Below, piece after piece: positions 19,111 to 30,845 of a stretch of DNA of 64,000 bases. The stretch is taken from positions 10,183,001-10,247,000 of the forward strand of contig CANTUQ010000009.1 in the NCBI GenBank assembly GCA_947683425.1, given 5' to 3'. The DNA comes from Excoecaria cochinchinensis. Its lineage: Eukaryota > Streptophyta > Magnoliopsida > Malpighiales > Euphorbiaceae. The notes under the pieces are model-generated. The model did no database searches. It was not told the origin of the DNA and was given only the letters and a program-made list of their open reading frames with translations. Numbering within the stretch: position 1 is the first letter of the stretch; each line of letters opens with the position of its first letter. Both the position numbers and the translations under genes were made by a program.

Positions 19111-21571
19111 TGTAACACCCCCTTCCCATAGGTAGGCGATCCCATCCGAGAAGGAGTGAGATGCCGTATGAGTAAAGGTGTCACCAAGCAAGTACAAAGC
19201 ATAATATACAATCATTCATAACATACATTCAGAAAATACAGAATAATTAAAAACTTTACATGCAGAAAGCAAAAGCTGATCATGCATTACTATAATTAAA
19301 CTATTACAATAATATTCTGATCAACTAGCTGAAACGAAATAATATTACATATCCAAAATATAGTTACAAAAGCGGAAGTTGATACAAAACTGATACATGA
19401 GAGTTCTAAACAAAACGAATCATCACTGATACAAAATAGCCCTACACTAAAAACTCTTCTGTGTTGGCTTGATGACGGCGACTCTCTCAAAGCAAAACGC
19501 CTTCCGCACCTGCACGGGTAAAAACACCGTGCTAAGCGATAAAACGCTTAGTGGGGAAACACACATAATTTATGGACGGCCACTCACAGTGGTCGTCAAG
19601 GCATAACACATTCACAATGGCAGAATGCAAGGACTGTTGCATAATTCATATAAACATGCCCGTATTTAAATACCATACTTTCAGAATCTCATCATCATAT
19701 GCATTACAGAATAAACCAACATGTATTTCATCATTAAACTCATTCAGATATTCCATTCAAAGCCATATCAGATCAGAACATTTCCATTAACATTTAAAGA
19801 AATACCTGCTGACTCTAGACAGTGGATAACGAGTGTACTGAGGGTACCTTACGGGTACGAATCGAATACTGAGGGTACCTCACAGGTACAAGTCAAATAT
19901 TATATCATTTATCAAAACATGTTATTTATATACTGAGGGAATCTTAAACAAGATTCTATACTTAAGGGTTCGCGAGGAACCAAACGGGGACCTGATCGGG
20001 GTCCAAACTGAACTGAGGGCTGCAGCTAAAGACTCTATTAGGCATGCCTAACTATCCACTTACTTGACTCTAGCAGGTTATGAGTCAAACTGATCACATT
20101 TCAGGATATAGAGTATAATTCATCAGAAAATCATGCTATCACGCATATCAAAGCATCAAACAGTAAAACATGCATCATACAACAGTAAAGTCCATTCTGA
20201 AGAAATAACAAATTCAGTTCTGAGTTAAAAACCAGGAAATTTCAGAAAAACGAGCTGAGCGGAGAAATGGGCGAGATCGGCTGGTCACTGAGCGTGACTG
20301 GCCTTCTCAACAGGCAGGTCACGGCGTGACCTAGGGTCACGTCTCGTGACCTGCTTGTTTCTCGCCACTCGCGTTGCGTGATCCTCGCGGATAACGCAAT
20401 GCTTATGCAGGTCAAGGCGTTACCGAGGGTCACGCGACGTGACGATGCTTCTCCCTCGCAGATCACGTTGCGTGATCTGCCTCTTCTTCGCAGGTCGCAT
20501 GACGTGACCGAAGATCACGTCGCGTGACTTGCTTGTTCTTCAGCTGGTCACGCGACTGGCTTCTCAGCAGGCATGTCACGTCTTGACCGAGAGTCACGCG
20601 ACGTGACTTGCCTTCCTGCATAGCGAGTCTCGCGACAGAGGGAGTTTCTACAGTAATTCGATTTTCCCAGAATTTCCAGAATTTACAGAACAACAATCTC
20701 AATCCCAATCTGATTTTAAACCATACAAACCTGTCTTTATCTTCCAGAAATCATCTCAATTCACATAATCAATACACATGCAACTCAATTTAGCATTTAA
20801 ACAACCAAATCAAGACTAATTGATTCAAGCTCTTCAAGAACATATAAACCCTAGAATTCACAGTAAACATCAAAATCGTACAAATCACAATCATAAATTC
20901 CCAAACCTGGATTCTAAGCCTCTATCACTTAGCTCCACTAGGACCAGCAACTTCTTTGCCCTTTGGATCACGTGGAGCCTCAGCTAGAACACAAACACAG
21001 CAAAAACATTCACAAAGTAAACCCTAAGTTAAACCTAGCTCAAGGAAGAAGAAGATGCAAATTACAGTAAAACAAAGACTAGATCTTGCACTTACCAAGC
21101 TAAGGAATGCAAGGAGAGGATTAATTTCACCAATAAGACCTTGAATCAAAATACACAGTACTTGGAAATAAAGAAAATGAAGAAGAAGAAAGTGAGTGAG
21201 AAAGAACGTGAATCTGTAAGTTCCTTTTCTCTCATTCCATTTTCTTTTTCTTTTCTTTATTCTAAATATGTATCAATCTCCTATTGGTGACACTAACCAC
21301 TCACACTAAATTAACCTACACTACACACACCTAAAACCCTCTTCACTTATGCATACCCTACCATGGTATGAACACATGCACACAAGTATATCTCATTTAA
21401 TTAAACACACTAATGCCATGTATTCACCCACACAATAATAAAACCCCAAAATCATGCATTTTACTGAAATACCCTCTGTAATGCTGAACACATGCGAATG
21501 CCTACACATACAGACAGACAGATAGACTGATAGACAGGCTCATTCTACTAGGGGGCAAATGGGGTGTGACA
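19111..21571 (-). repeat. Element D left LTR (3' LTR), complete
   Basis: 2461 bp, plus-strand ends TGTAACACCC and GGGGTGTGACA. On the element's strand: start region, donor CTTG|GTAAGTG (intron starts at 21095, 476 bp in), palindrome array, then the GGACCCCGATCAGGTCCCC and CACCGTGCTAAGCG-type motifs shared with A. The preceding TTAAA (19106-19110) may be the target duplication, but the other side is deleted. Confidence 0.88.
20283..20637 (-). repeat. Palindrome array, element D left LTR
   Basis: Tandem units such as GGTCACGCGACGTGACC, ATCACGTTGCGTGAT and GGTCACGGCGTGACC, about 20-40 bp apart, separated by linkers like TTGCTTCTTC. It starts 934 bp from the LTR start. By eye it differs from the right-LTR array at about 12 positions, far more per base than the rest of the LTR pair. 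Confidence 0.88.
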
Positions 21572-22334
21572 ACTCTCCCCTACTAATAAGAATTTCGTCC
21601 TCGAAATTCTCACCTGAACTGAATAACTGTGGATACTGAGCTCTCATCGACTCCTCTGGTTCCCAAGTCGCTTCCTCGACTCCATGATGGATCCACAATA
21701 CTTTAACCAAAGGAATCTGCTTATTTCTCAACTGCCTAACCTCTCGGGCTAGAATAGCTCGCGGTTCCTCATCATAAGAGAAGTCTGGCTGAACCTGGAT
21801 ATCCTGAACTGACAGAACATGAGAAGGATCTGATCTGTACCGACGAAGCATCGAAACGTGGAATACATCATGTAACTTTGCTAACTCCATCGGTAACGCT
21901 AATCTGTAGGCTACAGGTCCCACCTTAGCCAAAATCTCATATGGTCCAATGAAACGAGGACTAAGCTTACCCTTCTTTCCAAATCGAAGCACTCTCCTCC
22001 AAGGAGAAACTTTAAGGAAAACCTTGTCCCCGATCTCAAATTGCACGTCTTTCCTCTTCAAATTGGCATAAGACTTCTGTCGATCCTTTGCTGCCTTCAA
22101 ATTCCGCTGCACTACTCTGATTTTCTCTTCAGTATCCCTAACCAAATCTGGTCCAATCATAGATCTCTCGGATAGCTCGGTCCAACAAATCGGAGTCCTA
22201 CACTGATGACCATACAAAGCCTCATATGGTGCCATACCGATGCTCGACTGGAAACTGTTGTTGTAGGCAAACTCCATCAATGATACATATCTGTCCCAAC
22301 TACTCGGAAAGTCCAAAGTACAAGCCCTCATCAT
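21540..22334 (-). pseudogene. pol: Element D pol C-terminus: integrase end and chromodomain
   Basis: 264 codons in the same frame as the upstream pol piece, separated only by a TGA at 22356-22358. It contains the integrase C-terminal motif NSFQSSIGMAPYEALYG, the QKSYAN linker, KLSPRFIGPY, FHVSMLRRY, then a chromodomain-like end (LVKVLWIHHGVEEATWEPEE). The last codons, GENFEDEI and onward, overlap the polypurine tract, and the stop lies inside the LTR. Chromodomains at this position are thought to guide integration to heterochromatin. Confidence 0.85.
21572..21586 (-). other. Polypurine tract of element D
   Basis: Minus strand TAGTAGGGGAGAGT directly abuts LTR start TGTCACACC. It lies inside the pol reading frame. 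Confidence 0.75.
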
Positions 22335-22355
22335 ATCCTCCAGAATCTGAATAAC

Positions 22356-25178
22356 TCACTCTGACTGACCATCGGTCTGAGGATGAAACGCTGTACTGAA
22401 GTTCAACCTAGTGCCCAAAGCTCTCTGTAACTCCTTCCAAAACATGGAAGTAAACCTCGGATCTCGATCTGACACTATGGACAAGGGCACACCATGCAAC
22501 CGAACTATCTCATCCACATAGATACTGGCTAATCTGTCCATGGAGTAGTCCACTCTAACCGGCAGAAAGTGAGCTGATTTCGTAAGCCGATCCACAATAA
22601 CCCAAACCGAATCATGCTTCCTCTGAGTCAAAGGTAAACCAGAAACAAAGTCCATGGTGATATCATTCCATTTCCACTCAGGAATGGATAAAGGCGTAAG
22701 CAAACCGGAAGGAACCTGATGCTCTGCCTTTACCTGCTGACAAGTCAAGCACTTGGAAACAAAATCCACAATATCACGCTTCATACCGGACCACCAATAG
22801 AATTGCTTCATGTCCCTGTACATCTTCTCACTGCCCGGATGCATAGTAAAGACTGAACTATGCGCCTCACTCAAGAGCTGTCTCCTCAAATCCTCAGACT
22901 CTGGCACACACAGGCGATCTCTGAACATAAGTACCCCATCCTGAACTGAGAACTCTGATGGCTTACCCGATCTAACCTCATGCACAATCCGCTGAAGCCT
23001 CACATCATCTCTCTGAGCATCCACAATCCTCTGTCTCAAAGTAGGCTTCACACGCAACTGAGCAAGCAAAGCCCCATCTGAACCAAAACGCCATCTGAAA
23101 CGCCTCAAGAACAAGGCTGAAACTGACTTACGACTCAAAGCATCTGCAACTACATTGGCCTTACCAGGATGGTAATCCACAATGCAGTCGTAGTCCTTAA
23201 ATAACTCAAGCCATCTGCGCTGTCTCATGTTCAACGCTTTCTGTGAAAGGAAGTACTTCAAACTCTTGTGGTCCGAGAAGATCCTACACTTTTCCCCATA
23301 CAGGTAATGACGCCAAATCTTCAAAGCAAAGATTACAGCTGCCAACTCTAAATCATGCGTCGGATAGTTCTTCTCATGTGGCTTCAACTGACGAGAAGCA
23401 TAAGCCACTACTTTACCCTCCTGCATCAGCACACATCCAAGACCAACTCCAGAAGCATCACTATAAATGACAAACTCCTTACCCGAGATGGGTTGAGTAA
23501 GGATAGGAGCCTCAACAAGCAACTGCTTTAACCGATCAAAGCAAGACTGACACCTGTCTGACCACTCAAATCTAACTCCTTTCCTCAACAATCTAGTCAT
23601 AGGAGCAGCAATCACAGAAAATCCCTTAACGAACCGACGGTAATAACCTGCTAAACCGAGGAAACTCCTCACTTCCTGGACATTTCGAGGCGCTTTCCAA
23701 TCAACTATCGCCTCAATCTTAGCTGGATCAACCTGAATACCGCTAGCTGAAATAATGTGACCCAAGAATGACACTTCGCGAAGCCAGAAATCACACTTGC
23801 TAAGCTTAGCAAACAAATGATGCTCTCTCAACATCTTCAAAACCAATCTGAGATGCTCCTCATGCTCACTCTCATTCTTGGAATACACTAAGATGTCATC
23901 AATGAACACTACTACAAATCGATCTAAGTATGGCCTAAATACACGATTCATCATATCCATAAAAGCCGCTGGAGCATTAGTCAAACCAAACGGCATCACA
24001 AGAAACTCATAGTGGCCATACCTAGTCCGAAATGCAGTCTTAACCACATCTGCATCCTGAACACGAAGCTGGTAGTACCCTGATCGAAGATCTATCTTGG
24101 AAAAGACACCCGCACCTTGAAGCTGATCAAATAAATCCTCAATCCTAGGCAAAGGATACTTGTTCTTCACTGTAACTTTATTAATCTGGCGGTAATCAAT
24201 ACACATCCGCAGGGATCCATCTTTCTTCTTGACAAACAGAACTGGAGCTCCCCAAGGAGATATGCTCGGTCTAATAAACCCCTTATCCAATAACTCTTGT
24301 AGCTGAGATTTAAGTTCCCTCAACTCTACAGGAGCCATCCGATAAGGTGCTCTCGAAATAGGTGCAGTACCTGGCATAATCTCAATGGACAACTCAACCT
24401 CTCTCTCAGGAGGCAAACCAGGCAACTCGCTCGGGAACACATCCCCAAACTCCCGCACTACAGGAATATCCTCAATCCGAACCTGATCCCTCCTGGAATC
24501 TAACACAACTGCAAGAAAAGCCTCACAACCTTTCCTAATGAATCTCTTGGCTTGCAACATAGAAATAACATTATTCAACGAACTAGCACCCAAACCTTTC
24601 AGAAACACAAGAGACTGACTTCTATCCCGAAGTACAACTGTCTTCCTATGGCAATCCACTATAGCCCGATGCTTTCCCAACCAGTCCATACCCAGAATTA
24701 AGTCAAACTCTCTGAAGGGTAACTCAATCAGATCCGCTGGAAGCACAGCTCCCTCAACAATCAGAGGACAACTTCTAAAAACTCTACTCACACTGACACT
24801 ATGCCCTAATGGACTGGTCACACAAATCTCATAATCTAACTGATCAACTGAATGCAATTTATCAATAATTCTATCTGTGCACAAATATGAGTGTGTGGAA
24901 CCAGGATCAATTAGAGCATACAACTCAGTGTCATGGAGTAGGAACTTACCAGCAATAACATCAGGCGCATCCTGCTCATCTCTGGCTCTCATAGCATAAG
25001 CTCTAACGGCACCCTGAGGAGGATGCTCAACAGTCTCAGAAGCAGCACCATATCTATGCCGGCCACCTCTACCTCTACCTCGGCCTCTGCCACGGGTAGC
25101 CTGAGAAGCATTCGAACCGACTCTACTGCCCTCTCTCTGGGAACCTGAATCCTCCTGTACTCTCGGACAACCAGCCAA
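22356..25178 (-). pseudogene. pol: Element D pol: protease, RT, RNase H and integrase
   Basis: 940 open codons. Protease DPGS at residues 91-94. RT from about 265 to 500, with SKIDLRSGYYQ (Asp363) and FIDD at 425-428. RNase H has YSDAS (Asp573) and SDHKS. The integrase zinc site is His773, His780, Cys810, Cys813, and the core has Asp843, Asp904 and Glu940. The catalytic Glu940 is the last residue before the TGA at 22356-22358, so the enzyme is cut immediately after its active site. Related proteins read SER here, so CGA-to-TGA is likely. Upstream, the frame continues from gag through a TAG at 25179-25181. The whole polyprotein is one frame, usual for this lineage. Confidence 0.9.
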
Positions 25179-25667
25179 CTAATGCTCAGAACTCCCACAC
25201 CTGAAGCATGCACCGGTGAGCCACCTACACTCACCACGATGCGACCTACTACAATGAGGACAAACTGGTGTAGTCTCAGCTCTACCACCCCTACCAGAAC
25301 CTGACACAGCTGTAGAACCCTGACGTCTACCTCTAGAAGCCGGACCAGATGCTGACTCATCCTGTGGGTTCCTAGGTCTCTTACTCGAAGAAGATCCTCC
25401 ACGAGAAGAACTCCTCCTCTGAGCTCTCTCTCTCATCACAGTCTCAGATAACTCAGCTCTCACTGCAGCCTCCACAATCTGATAATAGTGAACCCCAGGT
25501 ATACACATCAAGGAAATCAAAGCAATCTTCAGAGACTCATTTAACCCTGCCTCGAAATGCTTGCATCTAAAGTCATCAGTCATAACTCCTCGTGGGGCAT
25601 AGCGCGATAACCTGTTGAACTCTTTCTCATAATCCGCTACAGACATGGCCCTCTGTCTCAAACCCAA
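25179..25667 (-). pseudogene. gag: Element D gag C-terminus with zinc knuckle
   Basis: Same frame as the pieces on both sides. It contains SVADYEKEFNRLSRYAP, a basic Ser/Arg/Gly-rich linker, a CPHC...H...C cluster, then CFRCGSSEH followed by the TAG at 25179-25181 and LAGC. The stop lies inside the CX2CX4HX4C knuckle, probably CAG-to-TAG. Confidence 0.85.
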
Positions 25668-25670
25668 AAA

Positions 25671-26171
25671 CTACGCCCATCTCGAATCTCTATAGGTCTG
25701 AGTGATGTACTTCTTAATGAACTCACCCTCAAAGAACTCCCAGGTAATCGGATCCGGTAGCTGAGGATGCCTGTAAACCAACTCCCACCACTCAAAAGCA
25801 GACCCCTGAAGAAGAGCTAAAGCACACTCCGCCTGCTGGTCGGGAGGACACCGAATCTCTCTCAAAGCACGCTTCACTTTATCTAACCATCTCTCTGCAA
25901 TCTCAGACTCATTCAAACCGGTACCATAGAAATCCTCAACTCCTGCTCTCCTCAGATTCTCCATAGGTGCTCTAGGAGCAGTCACTCGCTCCAAAACCCT
26001 AGCCATGTCCTGATGCAGTCTAAACATAGCCTCAAAGGGCATGGCTGCGGCCTCGGGCTGGACCCTAGCATGCTGAGCCGACACTATAACAGAAACAGAC
26101 TGATCTACAACTGGAGGATTCACACTCTCGGCGGATTCCTCACGAGCACCATGAGCAGAATTAGAAGCCAT
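25671..26171 (-). pseudogene. gag: Element D gag N-terminus
   Basis: 166 codons from an ATG directly preceded by TTGTTTAG, a 3' splice acceptor, to a TAG at 25671-25673. It includes QDMARVLERVTAPRAP and the gag core LALLQGSAFEWWELVYRHP. The frame continues past the stop (FLGLRQRAMS). The start is supported by matching the element A gag start at 17050, including its acceptor-like sequence. Confidence 0.88.
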
Positions 26172-26276
26172 CTAAACAAACAAGAAACAACCGTATCAGC
26201 CAACACAGATCTAGACACATACACATCCAAGAAACTCAGAACAATCATAACAACACCCAGAAACGCCTAAACCTAT

Positions 26277-26288
26277 GCTCTGATACCA
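26277..26288 (-). other. Primer binding site, tRNA-iMet type (element D)
   Basis: Minus strand TGGTATCAGAGC, 5 bp from the inner edge of the right LTR (26294). Confidence 0.85.
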
Positions 26289-26293
26289 CTAAC

Positions 26294-28228
26294 TGTAACA
26301 CCCCCTTCCCATAGGTAGGCGATCCCATCCGAGAAGGAGTGAGATGCCGTATGAGTAAAGGTGTCACCAAGCAAGTACAAAGTATAATATACAATCATTC
26401 ATAACATACATTCAGAAAATACAGAATAATTAAAAACTTTACATGCAGAAAGCAAAAGCTGATCATGCATTACTATAATTAAACTATTACAATAATATTC
26501 TGATCAACTAGCTGAAACGAAATAATATTACATATCCAAAATATAGTTACAAAAGCGGAAGTTGATACAAAACTGATACATGAGAGTTCTAAACAAAACG
26601 AATCATCACTGATACAAAATAGCCCTACACTAAAAACTCTTCTGTGTTGGCTTGATGACGGCGACTCTCTCAAAGCAAAACGCCTTCCGCACCTGCACGG
26701 GTAAAAACACCGTGCTAAGCGATAAAACGCTTAGTGGGGAAACACACATAATTTATGGACGGCCACTCACAGTGGTCGTCAAGGCATAACACATTCACAA
26801 TGGCAGAATGCAAGGACTGTTGCATAATTCATATAAACATGCCCGTATTTAAATACCATACTTTCAGAATCTCATCATCATATGCATTACAGAATAAACC
26901 AACATGTATTTCATCATTAAACTCATTCAGATATTCCATTCAAAGCCATATCAGATCAGAACATTTCCATTAACATTTAAAGAAATACCTGCTGACTCTA
27001 GACAGTGGATAACGAGTGTACTGAGGGTACCTTACGGGTACGAATCGAATACTGAGGGTACCTCACAGGTACAAGTCAAATATTATATCATTTATCAAAA
27101 CATGTTATTTATATACTGAGGGAATCTTAAACAAGATTCTATACTGAAGGGTTCGCGAGGAACTAAACGGGGACCTGATCGGGGTCCAAACTGAACTGAG
27201 GGCTGCAGCTAAAGACTCTATTAGGCATGCCTAACTATCCACTTACTTGACTCTAGCAGGTTATGCGTCAAACTGATCACATTTCAGGATATAGAGTATA
27301 ATTCATCAGAAAATCATGCTATCACGCATATCAAAGCATCAAACAGTAAAACATGCATCATACAACAGTAAAGTCCATTCTGAAGAAATAACAAATTCAG
27401 TTCTGAGTTAAAAACCAGGAAATTTTGGAAAAACGAGCTGAGCGGAGAAATGGGCGAGATCGGCTGGTCACTGGGCGTGACTGGCCTTCTCAACAGGCAG
27501 GTCACGGCGTGACCTAGGGTCACGTCTCGTGACCTGCTTGTTTCTCGCCACTCGCGTTGCATGATCCTCGCGGATCACGCAATGCTTATGCAGGTCACGG
27601 CATGACCAAGGGTCACGCGACGTGACGCTGCTTCTCCCTCGCAGATCACGTTGCGTGATCTGCCTCTTCTTCGCAGGTCGCACGACGTGACCGAAGATCA
27701 CGTCGCGTGACTTGCTTGTTCTTCAGCTGGTCACGCGACTGGCTTCTCAGCAGGCATGTCACGTCGTGACCGAGAGTCACGCGACGTGACTTGCCTTCCT
27801 GCGTAGCGAGTCACGCGACAGAGGGAGTTTCTACAGTAATTCGATTTTCCCAGAATTTCCAGAATTTACAGAACAACAATCTCTATCCCAATCTGATTTT
27901 AAACCATACAAACCTGTCTTTATCTTCCAGAAATCATCTCAATTCACATAATCAATACACATGCAACTCAATTTAGCATTTAAACAACCAAATCAAGACT
28001 AATTGATTCAAGCTCTTCAAGAACATATAAACCCTAGAATTCACAGTAAACATCAAAATCGCACAAATCACAATCATAAATTCCCAAACCTGGATTCTAA
28101 GCCTCTATCACTTAGCTCCACTAGGACCAGCAACTTCTTTGCCTTTTGGATCACGTGGAGCCTCAGCTAGAACACAAACACAGCAAAAACATTCACAAAG
28201 TAAACCCTAAGTTAAACCTAGCTCAAGG
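26294..28228 (-). repeat. Element D right LTR (5' LTR), truncated
   Basis: Matches 19111 to about 21044 of the left LTR, with about six differences by eye in the first ~1150 bp. It lacks the promoter-proximal ~530 bp. At 28228 it runs directly into element A's pol tail; both parents appear to have GG at the breakpoint, suggesting a microhomology-joined deletion. Confidence 0.88.
27466..27820 (-). repeat. Palindrome array, element D right LTR
   Basis: Counterpart of 20283-20637. Several differences restore or break arm pairing; for example GGTCACGGCATGACC here corresponds to a less paired form in the left LTR. Confidence 0.85.
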
Positions 28229-28296
28229 CTCAGTATCCGTATTTGTTCAGTTCATGTGAGAATTTTAAGGACGAAATTCTTGTTAGTAGGGAGAGT
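28229..28296 (+). pseudogene. Element A pol, last codons and polypurine tract
   Basis: Encodes a tail like element D's C-terminus (CAG TAT CC..., then ENFKDEIL) and ends in the polypurine tract TAGTAGGGAGAGT abutting the 3' LTR. It shows that element A once had a full pol. Confidence 0.8.
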
Positions 28297-30845
28297 TGTC
28301 ACACCCCGTTTGCCCCCTAGCAGAATGAGCCATTTATGTGAGTATGTATTTGTATGTGTTCGGCATATCATAAGGGCATTTTGGGAATATTGCATGTTTT
28401 ATTGGGTTTTGTTAGCATGTGGATGCATGTATGAGATTAGAGTGTGAATTAGTTGGGAAATGTTGGTATGTGCATGAGCATATCATTGTAGGGTGTGAGT
28501 AGTGGTGTGGTGGTTGTGTACTTTACTCACACATTAGTAGGGTGTTTTAAGTTTGGAGTGCATAGTGTGTGTGTTCATACCATGGTAGAGTGTGAGTGAT
28601 TAATCTCCACCAATAGGGAGTTGACACTTGTCTAGGGTTAGGAAAAGAAAAAGAAAAAGAAAGAGCAAAAGGGAAGGAGGCAGAACTGCTCTCCATTCCC
28701 GTTACCCCTCTTTCCCACTCTCCTTCTTCCTTTTCTCTTCCTTAGAAACCCTAGCTTAGATTCAAGTAATTGTTGGTGGAAATTAATCGTCTCCTTGCAT
28801 TCCTTTGGTAAGTTATTGCATTTTTCATCTTGTTTTCCTTTTTATTCATCTTCTTCTTCTTAATTTCTTGGTTGAGATTTAATCTAGGGTTTGTTCTTTG
28901 TTTGTTCTTGGTGGGTATGTGTTTTGCTGAGCCTCCTCGCGATCCCAAGGGGAAAGAGAAGGCTGGGAGTAGTGGAACCAAGTGTGATTGAAGCTAGGCT
29001 TACAGGTTTGGGAAAATTGTATTTACTGGATTTTTCTTGTGTTGATTAGCTACTGTGTATTTATTTTATTTGATTCTTTTGATGAGGATTTGATGTATTG
29101 ATATTGAATGTTGGGATTTGAATGAATGGCTTTTGTTTGTGGTTAATGCATGAAGATTGAGAACTTGAAAATTGAATTGAGGAGAATTTGAGCTTACTAT
29201 CACGTTTTATGGGTTTTGATATTTTTGAGTTTTAATTTGGTTATTTCCTGTTTTGGATGGGTAATTGTTACGGAAGTGTTGTGCATTAATTATGCTGGTT
29301 TTTGCGTGCATGAGGAAGCTAATTCAGGTAAGAATGATTTGGATTTGAGTTGGATTGTGTTCTGGGAATTCTTCGAAAATCGATCGGGGAGGAAGAGGGC
29401 TGTGACCCGCTCACGAGACGTGAGCAATGCTCACGATGCGTGAGCAAGCTCACAAGTTGTGAGCAATACTCACGAGTCGTGAGCAACCTTCACGACTCGT
29501 GAAGGTTGCTCAGGACTCCTTTGGGCCTTTCTGTCGCGAGCACGACTGCGACAGTGATTCTATCTTGCCCTGTTTTCTCCACGTGACCAATTTTTATAAA
29601 AACGATTTTCAAATGACTTGGGTGGCTTTTTCCTCTACTGGGTGCTAAATTACCTTGTTTACATGAATGATTATCATAATTTAATCGTGATTAATAATAT
29701 GTTATTTGTGGCACATGTTATATGAATGATGCATTATCCATGAGAAATTATATGTGTTATTTTGAAATATGTATTGGGTTATACATGTCTTATTATGATT
29801 TCTTAATATGAATGTGGATATAATTATGTGTTATACTTGGAAACATGATTGAATGATGCATGACCTGCTAGAGTCAAGTAAGTGGATAGTTAGGCATGCC
29901 TAATAGAGTCTTTTAGCTGCAGCCTCAGTTCAGTTTGGACCCCGATCAGGTCCCTGTTTGGTTCCTCACGAACCCCTCAGTATCAGATCTTATTTAAGGT
30001 CCCCTCAGTAAAATTTTTTGAAAATGATAACGTAAGATGGTTTTCGATTCGTACCTGTAAGGTACTGTCAGCTATCGATTCGTACCCGTAAGGTACTGTC
30101 TGTATACTCGTTATCCACTATTATGAGCCAACAGGTGTTATGTGTTCTGTCTACTATGTATTACTCCGATATGATTATGCGAATGTGATATTCAAATGTG
30201 TCTAATAATGAGATGTATATTCAGTTAATATGATTATGAACATGAGTATGTGATGCAGAATGTACGGCTTTAATATGCAAGCAGGTTATATATATATATA
30301 TATGATGTTATGTTATGGATATTTGCATTTGCCATTATGAATGTGTTATGCCTTGACGACCATTGTGAGTGGCCGTCCATATCATATGTGTGTTTCCCCA
30401 CTAAGCGTTTATCGCTTAGCACGGTGTTCTTACTCGTGCAGGTGCGGAGAATATTTTTGCTTTGGGAGAGTCGCCGCTAGTCAAGCCAACACAGGAGGGT
30501 TATTGTTAGGACTTTAGTCTTTTGTAGTAGGATGATTCTTTTTGTAATAGAACTCTCTTATATCTTTTTATAGCTTTTGCATATGTATTAATCTTTTGGG
30601 GATATGTAATCTTTTATGTATTCAGCAAGTTGATCAGAACAGTAATGTAATGGATATCGTTATATTAATGCATGATCAGCTGTTCCCTTTATTATTTGCA
30701 AAGTTTTTAATTACCCTGTGTTTATGTATGTATACTTTAGATGAATGTATGATTTGTAGTGTACTTGTGTGGTGGCACCTTGACTTATACGACATCTCAC
30801 TCCTCATCGGATGGGATCGCCTATGTATGGGTAGGAGGTGTTACA
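28297..30845 (+). repeat. Element A 3' LTR, complete
   Basis: 2549 bp, TGTCACACCCCG to GGTGTTACA, followed by target duplication GTCAT. It carries the splice donor (28808) and a five-unit palindrome array (29410-29503). It shows the pre-insertion state of the element B target near 30252-30275. Confidence 0.9.
29410..29503 (+). repeat. Array of five palindromes (element A 3' LTR)
   Basis: Units at 29410, 29430, 29449, 29469 and 29489, with the same CTCACG-N3-CGTGAG family as the 5' LTR, two units shorter. The final unit TTCACGACTCGTGAA is the same in both. Confidence 0.9.

Larger units (their letters stand above)
19111..28228 (-). mobile_element. Element D: young Tekay/Del-like chromovirus, minus strand, right LTR truncated
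   Basis: Left LTR 19111-21571, polypurine tract, polyprotein 21540-26171 (minus), tRNA-iMet primer site, right LTR 26294-28228. The LTRs are almost identical where they overlap. The right LTR stops at GCTCAAGG, where the left one continues to 21571, so about 530 bp including its promoter and splice donor are gone. Integrase followed by a chromodomain-like C-terminus places it in the chromoviruses. Three in-frame stops and the missing promoter make it non-autonomous. Confidence 0.9.
636..30845 (+). mobile_element. Element A: Tekay/Del-like chromovirus, heavily nested and internally deleted
   Basis: The outer LTR ends are TGTCACACCCC (636) and GGTGTTACA (30845), flanked by the 5-bp duplication GTCAT at 631-635 and 30846-30850. 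The 5' LTR is split by element B. It is followed by a tRNA-iMet primer site, the first 256 bp of gag, then nested C and D. A deletion leaves only the last ~68 bp of pol and the polypurine tract before a complete 3' LTR. Assignment to the Tekay/Del chromovirus lineage rests on close similarity of its gag and pol pieces to element D. It cannot be autonomous. Confidence 0.85.
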
